NCBI GenBank assembly: GCA_960531495.1 | Contig: OY482861.1 | Location: 3,100,001 to 3,164,000 of the forward strand | DNA length: 64,000 nt | Direction of reading: 5' to 3' | Source: Zeus faber | Taxonomy: Eukaryota > Chordata > Actinopteri > Zeiformes > Zeidae | Translations under genes and position numbers: made by a program | The notes under the pieces: generated by a model | What the model was told of the DNA's origin: nothing | Databases searched by the model: none | Seen by the model: only the letters and a program-made list of their open reading frames with translations | Shown here: in pieces, positions 1 to 12,355 of the stretch | Position numbering within the stretch: position 1 is the first letter of the stretch | How the letters are laid out: the number at the start of each line of letters is the position of its first letter

Positions 1-1338
1 AATATTGAAAGAAAGAATGAAAGAAAGATTGAAAGATTGAAAGAAAGATTGAAAGATTGAAAGATTGAAATAAAGATTGAAAGTTTGAAAGAATGACTGA
101 AAGAGAGATTTAAAGAAAGATTGAAAGACTGAAAGAAAGAATGAAAGGCAGATTGAAAGAAAGATTGAAAGTAAGAAAGATTGAAAGAAAGAATGAAAGA
201 AAGATTGAAAGATTGCAAGAAAGAATGAAAGAAATATTGAAAGATTGAAATTTTGAAAGAAAGAATGAAAGAAAGATTGAAAGAAAGATTGAAAGAAAGA
301 TTGAAAGAAAGATTGAAATAAAGATTGAAAGTTTGAAAGAAAGATTGAAAGAAAGATTGAAAGAAAGAAAGAAAGATTGAAAGAAAGATTGAAAGAAAGA
401 TTGAAAGAAAGATTGAAAGAAAGAATGAAACAAAGATTGAAATAAAGAATGAAAGAAAGATTGAAAGAAAGATTGAAAGAAAGAAAGATTGAAAGATTGA
501 ATGATTGAAAGAAAGACTGAAAGAAAGAATGACGGACAGAAAGATTGAAAGAAAGAATGAAAGAAAGATTGAAAAAAAGATTGAAAGACTGAAAGAAAGA
601 ATGAAAGAAACATTGAAAGATTAAACAATTGAAAGAAAGATTGCAAGAAAGATGGAAAGAATGAAAGATTGAAATAATGATTGAAAGTTTGAAAGAATGA
701 TTGAAAGAAAGATTTAAACAAAGAAAGATTGAAAGACTGAAAGAAAGAATGAAAGGCAGATTGAAAGAAAGATTGAAAGTAAGAAAGATTGAAAGAAAGA
801 ATGAAAGAAAGATTGAAAGATTGCAAGAAAGAATGAAAGAAATATTGAAAGATTGAAATTTTGAAAGAAAGAATGAAAGAAAGATTGAAAGAAAGATTGA
901 AAGAAAGATTGAAAGAAAGATTGAAATAAAGATTGAAAGTTTGAAAGAAAGATTGAAAGAAAGATTGAAAGAAAGAAAGAAAGATTGAAAGAAAGATTGA
1001 AAGAAAGATTGAAAGAAAGATTGAAAGAAAGAATGAAACAAAGATTGAAATAAAGAATGAAAGAAAGATTGAAAGAAAGATTGAAAGAAAGAAAGATTGA
1101 AAGATTGAATGATTGAAAGAAAGACTGAAAGAAAGAATGACGGACAGAAAGATTGAAAGAAAGAATGAAAGAAAGATTGAAAAAAAGATTGAAAGACTGA
1201 AAGAAAGAATGAAAGAAACATTGAAAGATTAAACAATTGAAAGAAAGATTGCAAGAAAGATGGAAAGAATGAAAGATTGAAATAATGATTGAAAGTTTGA
1301 AAGAATGATTGAAAGAAAGATTTAAACAAAGAAAGATT
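1..1338. repeat. GAAA/GATT tetramer satellite, left block
   Basis: The sequence is almost entirely G-led tetramers (GAAA, GATT, GAAT, occasionally GACT or GCAA) in a loose 12-nt rhythm such as GAAAGAAAGATT. The plus strand is nearly free of C. It starts before the window and is interrupted at 1339 by a LINE. Long open frames on both strands translate to monotonous KERL-type or FQSFNLS-type strings and are artefacts of the 12-nt rhythm, which keeps TGA out of some frames. Confidence 0.95.
123..1338. repeat. 608-bp higher-order repeat, two copies
   Basis: Rare landmark words recur at one fixed spacing. GACGGACAG lies at 531 and again at 1139. GAAAGACTGAAAG followed by an AAAGGCAG word lies at 123 and again at 731. 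Both pairs are 608 bp apart, so this part of the satellite is two tandem copies of a 608-bp higher-order unit. The second copy ends where the LINE is inserted. Confidence 0.85.
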
Positions 1339-1492
1339 ACATTTACATTTACATTTAGTCATTTAGCAGACGCTTTTATCCAAAGCGACTTACAAGGGAG
1401 AATAACATTCAGCTACATTGCGACAGAGATTAGTGTAACAACAACATTGGTGTAACAATAAATACTGCAAGGTGGTGCTCAGTAATTGTAGA

Positions 1493-1879
1493 TTAGGACA
1501 GGAGGTACTCACTGAAGAGCTGGGTCTTCAGGTGCTTCTTAAAGACAGAGAGGGAGGTCCCCGCTCTGGTCATTTTTGGCAGCTCGTTCCACCAACGTGG
1601 AACTACAAATGAGAATAGCCTGGATTGCCGTGGCTGTATGGCCGGCAGAGCCAGGCGACACTCATTAGACGAGGGCAGCATCCGGGGGGCAACATGTGCT
1701 CTTACAAGAGCATTTAAGTAGGCGGGAGCATTCCCAACAATCACTCTGTAGGCCAGCATAAGAGACTTGAACTTGATGCGGGCGGCTACAGGTAACCAGT
1801 GGAGCTCGATGAGCAGCGGAGTGACATGTGCCCTCTTTGGCTGGTGCGAAGCGGCAGGACCGGGAGACGGCGGCAACAT
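1493..1879 (-). pseudogene. L2 LINE ORF2, C-terminal end
   Basis: A 128-codon frame gives the typical end of fish L2 ORF2: HVTPLLIELHWLPV, then RIKFKSLMLAYR, then SFVVPRWWNELP and SVFKKHLKTQLF. It is in a different frame from the endonuclease part. It begins just after a second internal loss, between the thumb block (DHVAAVSRSCRF) and QPKRAHV, where roughly 100 residues of the family pattern (including LDYCNSLL and QNAAARL) are absent. The natural stop lies about 150 bp before the 3' tail. Confidence 0.85.
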
Positions 1880-1891
1880 GGTCCGAGAATG

Positions 1892-3397
1892 TCAGTTGGT
1901 CATCAATAATGACACCAAGATTCCTTGCAGCCTTGGTAGGAACAAGAGATAGAGAGTCGATTTTAATATCAATGTTGTGGCCGGGAAGACCAGCAGTTCC
2001 GTTTTCGCCAGATAGTCAAGTAGTTTAGATACCTCACTTTCAGCGAGGGGGGCGAAACCAGGGAACGATGAGCCTAGGGCTGGAGAAGACAGGTTGTGAG
2101 TAAGTTGTTTAGTGAATTGGCTGCTGATGGCTGCCACATTGTTAGTAAAAAAGGAGGCAAGGCAGTCAGCAGTGAGGTTAGTAGCTGGGGGAGGTGGTGG
2201 AGGGTAAAGCAGAGACTTGAAGGTGGTGAATAACGTACGTGTGTCTGTGGCACCGTTGATCCTATCGTTGAAGAAGGCCTTCTTGGCAGCAGTGATGCCG
2301 GAAGAGAAGGACAGCAGTGTCTGGTAGCTAGCAAGATCCTCAGTTGTTTTGAATTTGTGCCATTTCCTCTCGGCTGCTCTGAGGTCAGTGCACGTTGTCC
2401 GGAGGGTGTCAGTCAGCCAAGGGTGCGACTGGGTTGAACGAGCAGGTCTGGTGGATAGTGGACACAGGATATCCAGACATGAGCTCAAGGTGGAGCAGAG
2501 GGAGTCAGTGGCATCATTAACCTGCAGAGAGGAGAATGTGCCATGGGGTGGAAGAGAAGAGGAGAGCACAGAGGAGAAGTGGGTGGGAGACAAGTTGCGG
2601 AGATTGCTGCGGATAGTAACCATGGGTGGGGAGGTGGGGGGTTGTTTTGGTAGCTGGACATTGAAGTGGATGAAGAAGTGGTCAGAGAGATGAAGAGGAG
2701 TGACCCATAGGTTGTCGGTGGTACAGCTCCGAGCAAGAATGAGATCAAGCTCTTTGCCAGCCTTGTGAGTCGGTGGAGTCGGGATCTGTCTTAGGTCGAA
2801 CGAGCGAACCAAAGACAGGAAGTCAGCCGAGCTCGCACTGTCCAAGTGAATGTTCATGTCTCCGAGGACGAGCATGGGACACTCGTGCTCAGGGATTGAT
2901 GACAGCAGGGTGTCAAGCTCATGTAGGAAGTCACCTAGTTGTCCTGGTGGACGGTAGATGACGACCACATAGGCTTTCACCGGAGCAGTCACCAAGACGG
3001 CGTGATATTCAAAGGAGGCAAAGTTGTTTAAAGGCAGCAGTGGATTAAATTTCCATGTGTTGGAAATTAGCAGGCCAGTCCCACCACCACGGCCAGATGG
3101 TCTGGATGTGTGGGAGAATGAGTAGTTAGTGGAGAGTGCAGCCGGGGTTGCGCTATCTTCCGGTTTAATCCATGTCTCAGTGAGAGCAAGGAGCTCTAAG
3201 GAGAGTTGGTTGGCATGACCAGAAATGAAGTCTGCCTTGTTAACTGCAGATCGACAATTCCACAAGCCAACAGAGAAGGAGGTCTTTGCAGAAGATGTTT
3301 GCTGCAGGGACCTGAGGTTACCCGGATTGCATCGGCGTATGGTATAACGACGCTTTCTGGGTGACCTTGAAGTTGTAGGGATGCGGTAGTAGCACAC
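1892..3397 (-). pseudogene. L2 LINE ORF2, endonuclease part
   Basis: A 501-codon frame carries an exonuclease-endonuclease-phosphatase domain at about residues 45-260. Visible motifs are WNCRS (the Mg-binding Asn), LTETW (the Glu), YRPPG, LVLGDMNIHLD (Asp and Asn), LDLIL and LSDHFF (the SDH block). The domain nicks target DNA in target-primed reverse transcription. A linker follows, and the segment that normally opens the reverse transcriptase (ESEVSKLLD) is cut off near residue 460. It is then joined to a thumb-region segment (AKTELLVFPA) in which the frame shifts before the usual ARNLGV block. Several hundred residues of the catalytic domain, including the active-site aspartates, are therefore gone. 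The M at 3397 is just the first Met; the true start is uncertain. Confidence 0.85.
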
Positions 3398-3792
3398 TTT
3401 GTATGGAGTGAGAGAAAGAAGGCAGGTTTGCCTTGTTCGGTGTCCTTGCTTCGGTTGACGTGCAGAGGTAGACGTGCGTCTTTACACAGAGTGTCTTCAC
3501 ACGAGAGCGACTACAAATGGGCCAACGCTTGAAGGGCAGGACCATAAATAGGTGATAGAATACAGCTGCTCGTGTGATTAGGGTTGCACCTGGCTAAGAG
3601 CACGCCCACATAAGAGAGGACTTACCTGAATAGGGGGTGTGTCTGGAACACAAGCTTGTTGGCAGATCAGCAAATAGCAGTGAAATGTACAGAGTCAATC
3701 CAGTAGTCCAAGTTGCAATACTACAATACGAGCAGTGATACACTACACAGCAACCTCAGCACTAGAGCTCGACTCAGAGTTAGCTCGACTCA

Positions 3793-6700
3793 ATTGAAAG
3801 TAAGAAAGATTGAAAGAAATATTGAACGAAAGATTGAAAGAAAGATTGAAAGAAAGATTTAAACAAAGAAAGATTGAAAGTAAGAAAGATTGAAAGAAAT
3901 ATTGAACGAAAGATTGAAAGAAAGGATGAAAGAAAGATTGAAAAAAAGATTGAAAAAAAGAAAGATTGAAAGAAAGATTGAACGACTGAAGAAAAGAATG
4001 AAAGAAAGATTGAAAGAAAGATTGAAAGAAAGAAATATTGAAGGAAAGATTGAAAGATTGAATGATTGAAAGAAAGACTGAAAGAAAGATTGACCGACAG
4101 AAAGATTGAAAGAAAGAATGAAAGAAAGATTGAAAGAAAGAATGAAAGAAAGATTGAAAGATTAAACAATTGAAAGAAAGATTGCAAGAAAGATTGAAAA
4201 AAGAAAGATTGAAAGAAAGAATAAAAGAAAGATTGAAAGAAAGATGGAAAGAAAGAAAGATTGAAAGAAATAACAAAAGAAAGATTGAAAGAAAGAATGA
4301 AAGAAAGATTGAAAGACTGAAAGAAAGAATGAAAGGCAGATTGAAAGAAAGATTGAAAGTAAGAAAAATTGAAAGAAAGAATGAAAGAAAGATTGAAAGA
4401 TTGCAAGAAAGAATGAAAGAAATATTGAAAGATTGAAATATTGAAAGAAAGAATGAAAGAAAGATTGAAAGATTGAAAGAAAGATTGAAAGATTGAAATA
4501 AAGATTGAAAGTTTGAAAGAAAGATTGAAAGAAAGATTTAAAGAAAGAAAGAAAGATTGAAAGAAAGATTGAAAGAAAGATTGAAAGAAAGAAAGATTGA
4601 AAGATTGAATAATTGAAAGAAAGACTGAAAGAAAGAATGACGGACAGAAAGATTGAAAGAAAGAATGAAAGAAAGATTGAAAGAAAGATTTAAACAAAGA
4701 AAGATTGAAAGTAAGAAAGATTGAAAGAAATATTGAACGAAAGATTGAAAGAAAGGATGAAAGAAAGATTGAAAGAAAGATTGAAAAAAAGAAAGATTGA
4801 AAGAAAGATTGAACGACTGAAGAAAAGAATGAAAGAAAGATTGAAAGAAAGATTGAAAGAAAGAAATATTGAAGGAAAGATTGAAAGATTGAATGATTGA
4901 AAGAAAGACTGAAAGAAAGATTGACCGACAGAAAGATTGAAAGAAAGAATGAAAGAAAGATTGAAAGAAAGAATGAAAGAAAGATTGAAAGATTAAACAA
5001 TTGAAAGAAAGATTGCAAGAAAGATTGAAAAAAGAAAGATTGAAAGAAAGAATAAAAGAAAGATTGAAAGAAAGATGGAAAGAAAGAAAGATTGAAAGAA
5101 ATAACAAAAGAAAGATTGAAAGAAAGAATGAAAGAAAGATTGAAAGACTGAAAGAAAGAATGAAAGGCAGATTGAAAGAAAGATTGAAAGTAAGAAAAAT
5201 TGAAAGAAAGAATGAAAGAAAGATTGAAAGATTGCAAGAAAGAATGAAAGAAATATTGAAAGATTGAAATATTGAAAGAAAGAATGAAAGAAAGATTGAA
5301 AGATTGAAAGAAAGATTGAAAGATTGAAAGTTTGAAAGAAAGATTGAAAGAAAGATTTAAAGAAAGAAAGAAAGATTGAAAGAAAGATTGAAAGAAAGAT
5401 TGAAAGAAAGAAAGATTGAAAGATTTAATAATTGAAAGAAAGACTGAAAGAAAGAATGACGGACAGAAAGATTGAAAGAAAGAATGAAAGAAAGATTGAA
5501 AGAAAGATTTAAACAAAGAAAGATTGAAAGTAAGAAAGATTGAAAGAAATATTGAACGAAAGATTGAAAGAAAGGATGAAAGAAAGATTGAAAGAAAGAT
5601 TGAAAAAAAGAAAGATTGAAAGAAAGATTGAACGACTGAAGAAAAGAATGAAAGAAAGATTGAAAGAAAGATTGAAAGAAAGAAATATTGAAGGAAAGAT
5701 TGAAAGATTGAATGATTGAAAGAAAGACTGAAAGAAAGATTGACCGACAGAAAGATTGAAAGAAAGAATGAAAGAAAGATTGAAAGAAAGAATGAAAGAA
5801 AGATTGAAAGATTATACAATTGAAAGAAAGATTGCAAGAAAGATTGAAAAAAGAAAGATTGAAAGAAAGAATAAAAGAAAGATTAAAAGAAAGATGGAAA
5901 GAAAGAAAGATTGAAAGAAATAACAAAAGAAAGATTGAAAGAAAGAATGAAAGAAAGATTGAAAGACTGAAAGAAAGAATGAAAGGCAGATTGAAAGAAA
6001 GATTGAAAGTAAGAAAAATTGAAAGAAAGAATGAAAGAAAGATTGAAAGATTGCAAGAAAGAATGAAAGAAATATTGAAAGATTGAAATATTGAAAGAAA
6101 GAATGAAAGAAAGATTGAAAGATTGAAAGAAAGATTGAAAGATTGAAATAAAGATTGAAAGTTTGAAAGAAAGATTGAAAGAAAGATTTAAAGAAAGAAA
6201 GAAAGATTGAAAGATTGAAATAAAGATTGAAAGTTTGAAAGAAAGATTGAAAGAAATATTTAAAGAAAGAAAGAAAGATTGAAAGAAAGATTGAAAGAAA
6301 GATTGAAAGAAAGAAAGATTGAAAGATTGAATAATTGAAAGAAAGACTGAAAGAAAGAATGACGGACAGAAAGATTGAAAGAAAGAATGAAAGAAAGATT
6401 GAAAAAAGATTGAAAGACTGAAAGAAAGAATGAAAGAAACATTGAAAGATTAAACAATTGAAAGAAAGATTGCAAGAAAGATGGAAAGAATGAAAGATTG
6501 AAATAATGATTAAAAGTTTGAAAGAAAGTTTGAAAGAAAGATTTAAACAAAGAAAGATTGAAAGTAAGAAAGATTGAAAGAAATATTGAACGAAAGATTG
6601 AAAGAAAGGATGAAAGAAAGATTGAAAGAAAGATTGAAAAAAAGAAAGATTGAAAGAATGATTGAACGACTGAAGGAAAGAATGAAAGAAAGATTGAAAG

Positions 6701-9700
6701 AAATAAATATTGAAGGAAAGATTGAAAGATTGAATGACTGAAAGAAAGACTGAAAGAAAGATTGACAGACAGAATGAAAGAAAGATTGAAAGAAAGAATG
6801 AAAGAAAGATTGAAAGAAAGAATGAAATAAAGATTGAAAGTTTGAAAGAAAGATTGAAAGAAAGATTTAAAGAAAGATTGAAAGACTGAAAGAAAGAATG
6901 AAAGGCAGATTGAAAGAAAGATTGAAAGTAAGAAAGATTGAAAGAAAGAATGAAAGAAAGATTGAAAGATTGCAAGAAAGAATGAAAGAAAGATTGAAAG
7001 ATTGAAATATTGAAAGAAAGAATGAAAGAAAGATTGAAAGATTGAAAGAAAGATTGAAAGAAAGATTGAAAGATTGAAATAAAGTATAAAGTTTGAAAGA
7101 AAGATTGAAAGAAAGATTTAAAGAAAGAAAGAAAGATTGAAAGAAAGATTGACGGACAGAAAGATTGAAAGAAAGAATGAAAGAAAGATTGAAAGAAAGA
7201 ATGAAAGAAAGATTGAAAGTTTGAAAGAAAGATTGAAAGAAAGATTTAAAGAAAGATTGAAAGACTGAAAGAAAGAATGAAAGGCAGATTGAAAGAAAGA
7301 TTGAAAGTAAGAAAGATTGAAAGAAAGAATGAAAGAAAGATTGAAAGATTGCAAGAAAGAATGAAAGAAATATTGAAAGATTGAAATATTGAAAGAAAGA
7401 ATGAAAGAAAGATTGAAAGATTGAAAGAAAGATTGAAAGAAAGATTGAAAGAAAGATTGAAAGATTGAAATAAAGATTGAAAGTTTGAAAGAAAGATTGA
7501 AAGAAAGATTTAAAGAAAGAAAGAAATATTGAAAGAAAGATTGATAGAAAGATTGAAAGAAAGAATGAAACAAAGATTGAAATAAAGAATGAAAGAAAGA
7601 TTGAAAGAAAGATTGAAAGAAAGAAAGATTGAAAGATTGAATGATTGAAAGAAAGACTGAAAGAAAGAATGACGGACAGAAAGATTGAAAGAAAGAATGA
7701 AAGAAAGATTGAAAAAAAGATTGAAAGACTGAAAGAAAGAATGAAAGAAACATTGAAAGATTAAACAATTGAAAGAAAGATTGCAAGAAAGATGGAAAGT
7801 AAGATTGAAAGAAATAAAGTTTGAAAGAAATAACAAAAGAAAGATTGAAAGAAAAAATGAAAGATAGAAAAATTGAAAGTAAGAAAGATTAAAATAATGA
7901 AAGAAAGATTGATAGAAAGACTGAAAGATTGAAATAAAGATTGAAAGTTTGAAAGAAAGATTGAAAGAAAGATTTAAAGAAAGAAAGAAAGATTGAAAGA
8001 AAGATTGAAAGAAAGAATGAAACAAAGATTGAAATAAAGAATGAAAGAAAGATTGAAAGAAAGATTGAAGGAAAGAATGACGGACAGAAAGATTGAAAGA
8101 AAGAATGAAAGAAAGATTGAAAAAAAGATTGAAAGACTGAAAGAAAGAATGAAAGAAACATTGAAAGATTAAACAATTGAAAGAAAGATTGCAAGAAAGA
8201 TGGAAAGCAAGATTGAAAGAAATAAAGATTGAAAGAAATAACAAAAGAAAGATTGAAAGAAATAATGAAAGATAGAAAAATTGAAAGTAAGAAAGATTGA
8301 AAGAATGAATGAAAGAAAGATTGAAAGATTGAAATATTGAAATATTGAAAGAAAGATTGAATGTTTGAAAAAAGATTGAAAGTATTAAAGATCGAAAGAA
8401 ATATTTAAAGAAAGATTGAAAGATTGAAAGAAAGAATGAAAGAACGATTGAAAGAAAGAATGAATGAATGAAAGAAAGAATGAAAGATTAAACAATTGAA
8501 AGAAAGATTGCAAGAAAGATTGAAAAAAGAAATATTGAAAGAAAGAATGAAAGAAAGATTGAAAGAAAGTTGGAAAGAAAGATTGAAAGAAAGAAAGATT
8601 GAAAGAAATAATGAAAGAAAGATAGAACGATTGGAAGAAATATTGAAAGATAGAAAAATTGAAAGTAAGAAAGAATGAAAGCAAGATTGAAAGAAAGAAT
8701 GAAAGAAAGATTGAAAGATTGAAATATTGAAAGAAAGAATGAAAGAAAGATTGAAAGATTTAAAGAAAGATTGAAAAAAGGATTGAAAGACTGAAAGAAA
8801 GAATGAAAGAAAGATTGATAGATTAAACAATTGAAAGAAAGATTGCAAGAAAGATTGAAAAAAGAACGATTGAAAGAAAGAATGAAAGAAAGATTGAAAG
8901 ATAGATGAAAGAAAGATTGAAAGAAAAAAAGATTGAAAGAAATAAAAGAAAGATTGGAAGATTGGAAGAAATATTGAAAGATAGAAAAAATGAAAGTAAG
9001 AAAGATTGAAAGAAAGAATGATAAAAAGATTGAAAGATTGAAAGAAAGAATGAAAGAAAGATTGAAAGATTGAAATATTGAAAGATAGAATGAAAGAAAG
9101 ATTGAAAGATTGAAAGAAAGATTGAAAGAAAGATTGAAAGATTGAAATATTGAAAGAAAGATTGAATGTTTGAAAGAAAGATTGAAAGAAAGATTTAAAG
9201 AAAGAAAGATTGAAAGAAATATTGAAAGAAAGATTGAAAGATTGAAAGAAAGATTGAAAGATTAAAAGATTGAAATAATGATTGAAAGTTTGAAAGAAAG
9301 ATTGAAAGAACGATTTAAAGAAAGAAAGATTGAAAGTAAGAAAGATTGAAAGAAATATTGAAAGAAAGATTGAAAGATTGAAAGAAAGATTGAAAGAAAG
9401 AATGAAAGAAAGATTGAAAGAAAGATTGAAAAAAAGAAAGATTGAAAGAAAGATTGAAAGACTGAAGGAAAGAATAAAAGAAAGATTGAAAGAAAGATTG
9501 AAAGAAAGATTGAAAGAAAGAAAGATTGAAAGAAAGATTGAAAGATTGAAAGATTGAAAGAAAGAATGAAAAATTGAAAGAAAGAATGAAAGAACGATTG
9601 AAAGAAAGAATGAAAGAAAGATTGAAAGATTGAAAGAAATATTGAAAGAAAGAGAGAATGAAAGATTGAAAGATTGAAAGAAAGATTGAAAGTAATAAAG

Positions 9701-12160
9701 ATTGAAAGAAAGAATGAAAGAAAAATTGAAAGATTGAAAGATTGAAAGAAAGATTGAAAGAAAGATTTAAAGAAAGATTGAAAGACTGAAAGAAAGAATG
9801 AATAAAAGAATTAAAGAAAGATTGAAAGATTTATAGATTGAAAGAAAGAATGAAAGAAAGATTGAAAGATCTAAAGAACGATTGAAAGAAAGATTGAAAG
9901 ATTGAAAGATTGAAATAAAGATTGAAAGTTTGAAAGAAAGATTGAAAGAAAGATTTAAAGAAAGAAAGATTGAAAGAAATATTGAAAGAAAGTTTGAAAG
10001 AAATAACAAAAGAAAGATTGAAAGAAATAATGAAAGAAAGATTGAACGATTGGAAGAAATATTGAAAGAAAGATAGATTGAAAGAAAGAATGAAAGAAAG
10101 AATGAAAGATTTAAAGAAAGAATGAAAGAAAGATTGAAAGATTGAAATATTGAAAGAAAGAATGAAAGAAAGATTGAGAAAAAGATTGAAAGACTGAAAG
10201 AAAGAATGAAAGAAACATTGAAAGATTAAACAATTGAAAGAAAGATTGCAAGAAAAATGGAAAGAATGAAAGATTGAAATAATGATTGAAAGTTTGAAAG
10301 AAAGATTGAAAGAAAGATTTAAGAAAGAAAGATTGAAAGAAATATTGAAAGAAAGATTGAAAGAAATAACAAAAGAAAGATTGAAAGAAAGAATGAAAGA
10401 AAGATTGAACGATTGGAAGAAATATTGAAAGAAAGATGGATTGAAAGTAAGATAGATTGAAAGAAAGAATGAAAGAAAGATTGAAAGATTTAAAGAAAGA
10501 ATGAAAGAAAGATTGAAAGATTGAAATATTGAAAGAAAGAATGAAAGAAAGATTGAAAGATTGAAAGAAAGAACGATTGAAAGATTGAAAGAAAGAATGA
10601 AAGATTGAAAGAAAGATTGAAAGATTGAAAGAAAGATTGAAAAAATGAAAGATTGAAAGAAAGAATAAAAGAAAGATTGAAAGAACGATTGAAAGATTGA
10701 AAGAAAGAATGAAAGTAAGAAAGATTGAAAAAAAGAATGAAAGAAAGATTGAAAGAAAGATGGAAAAAAAGAAAGATTGAAAGAAATATTGAAAGAAAAA
10801 TTTAAAGAAAGATTGAAAGATTGAAAGAAAGATTGAAAAAAAGAATGAAAGAAAGATTAAAAGATTGAAAGAAAGATTGAAATAAATAATGAAAGAAAGA
10901 TTAAAGGAAGGAATGAAAGAATGAAAGAAAGATTGAACGATTGAAAGAAAGAAAGATTGAAAGAAAGAATGAAAGACAGATTGAAAGAAAGAATGAAAGA
11001 AAGTTTGAAAGAAAGAATGAAAGAATGAAAAAAAGATTTAAAGATTGAAAGAAATATTGAAAGAAAGAAAGATTGAAAGTAATAAAAATTTAAAGAAAGA
11101 ATGAAAGAAAGATTGAAAGTAAGAAAGATTGAAAGAAAGATTGAAAGAAAGATTGATAGAAAGATTGAAAGATTGAAAGATTGAAAGAAAGATTAAAAAA
11201 AAGAATAAAAGAAAGATTGAAAGAATGAAAGAAAGATTGAAATAAATAATGAAAGAAAGATTGAAAGAAATATTGAAAGAAAGAACGATTGAAAGATTGA
11301 AAGAAAGAATGAAAGATTGAAAGAAAGATTGAAAGATTGAAAGAAAGATTGAAAAAATGAAAGATTGAAAGAAAGAATAAAAGAAAGATTGAAAGAACGA
11401 TTGAAAGATTGAAAGAAAGAATGAAAGATTGAAAGAAACATTGAAAGAAAGATTGAAAGATTGAAAGAAAGAATGAAAGAGAGATTGAAAGATTGAATGA
11501 AAGATTGAAAGATCGATTGAAAGATTGAAAGATTGAAAGAAAGATTGAAAGAAAGATTGAAAGTTTGAAAGAAAGATTTAAAGAAAGATTGAAATATTGA
11601 AAGAAATATTGAAAGAGAGAAAGATTAAAAGTAAGAAAGATTGAAAGAAAGAATGAAAGAAAGATTGAATGATTGAAAGATTGAAAGAAAGATTGAAAGA
11701 AAGAATGAAAGAAAGAATGAAAGAAAGATTGAAAGAAATATTGAAAGAAAGAAAGATTGAAAGTAAGAAAGATTGAAAGAAAGAATGAAAGAAAGATTGA
11801 AAGATTGAAAGAAAGATTGAAAAAAGAAAGATTGAAAGAAAGATTGAAAGAAAGATTGAACGACTGAAAGAAAGAATGAAAGAAAGATTGAAAGATAGAT
11901 TGAAAAAGAGATTGAAAGAAATATTGAAAGACTGAAAGAAAGAATGAAAGAAAGATTGAAAGAAAGAAAGAAAAATTGAAAGAAAGATTGAAAGATTGAA
12001 AGAAAGATTGAAAGAACGATTGAAATAAAGGAGAACGAAAGAAAGGTTGATCCATTAACATCAGCACAACCCCATTGTGTTTATTGTTCTATGATAAGAT
12101 TGAAAGAAAGATTGAAAATAAGATTGAAAGAAACAAAGATTGAAAGAAAGATTTAAAAAA
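3793..12160. repeat. GAAA/GATT tetramer satellite, main block
   Basis: This continues the left block, with the same G-led tetramers and the same scarcity of C on the plus strand. Order is highest at 3796-6550. From about 8.3 kb rightwards the rhythm loosens, with variants such as AACGATT, AAATATT and GATAGA. The right edge is frayed: about 50 bp of ordinary sequence (12046-12095) sits between satellite stretches before the array ends near 12160. Many open frames of up to 685 codons are low-complexity artefacts. I see no gene in the block. Confidence 0.95.
3796..6550. repeat. About 825-bp higher-order repeat, three copies
   Basis: The rare word GACCGACAG occurs at 4092, 4923 and 5742, giving spacings of 831 and 819 bp. 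A frame starting MKERLQERLKKERL recurs at 4170, 5001 and 5820 with the same spacings. The three copies are close to identical. This is a different higher-order unit from the 608-bp one left of the LINE, although it shares many words with it. Confidence 0.85.
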
Positions 12161-12294
12161 AATGAGTACTAGTCACTTTTAAAAAATCATTTGTCCTATG
12201 GATTAAATGCCATACACACTTGCATCTCTCCCCTCCCACCCCACACACATTCACATGACCAATCCTCCCAACACCCACACACACATGCGTACAT

Positions 12295-12331
<37 letters not shown>

Positions 12332-12350
12332 CACAGGAATAAATGTACCC
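12161..12350. repeat. Satellite edge and (CA)n microsatellite
   Basis: Ordinary sequence leads into a pure CA run at 12296-12328, preceded by CA-rich and CCCAC-rich DNA from about 12225. Nothing here looks coding. Confidence 0.9.
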
Positions 12351-12355
12351 GTACA
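12351..12355. repeat. Target-site duplication GTACA (left)
   Basis: GTACA directly precedes the TGTTAGG start of the left LTR, and GTACA follows the GTGACA end of the right LTR at 14760-14764. A 5-bp duplication is the usual size for Ty3/gypsy integration, so both outer ends of the insertion are fixed to the base. Confidence 0.85.

Larger units (their letters stand above)
1339..3792 (-). mobile_element. L2-clade LINE, internally deleted copy
   Basis: This is a non-LTR retrotransposon read on the minus strand. From right to left it has a 5' region (about 3400-3792), an AP-type endonuclease, a linker, a short remnant of the reverse transcriptase thumb, the conserved C-terminal block (LHWLPV, RWWNELP, FKKHLK) and a 3' end. 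The 3' end carries the common fish LINE tail (AGCAGACGCTTTTATCC on the plus strand) and an (ATTTAC)n terminus at 1339-1358. The palm and fingers of the reverse transcriptase are missing, so the copy cannot be autonomous. Satellite sequence on both sides joins up as one motif, which shows that the LINE entered an existing array. At most a few bases (ATT) look duplicated at the target. Confidence 0.88.

Noticed and set aside
3780-5837. Very long minus-strand frame (685 codons) and similar frames at 110-826, 5812-6975 and 11090-12067
   Set aside because: They consist only of FQSFNLS/FLSIF-type strings forced by the GAAA/GATT rhythm. No start context, domain or codon structure is present.
4170-6086. 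Three 88-codon KERL-rich plus-strand frames that look like coiled-coil proteins
   Set aside because: They are copies of one higher-order satellite unit. The charge pattern is a consequence of the 12-nt beat.
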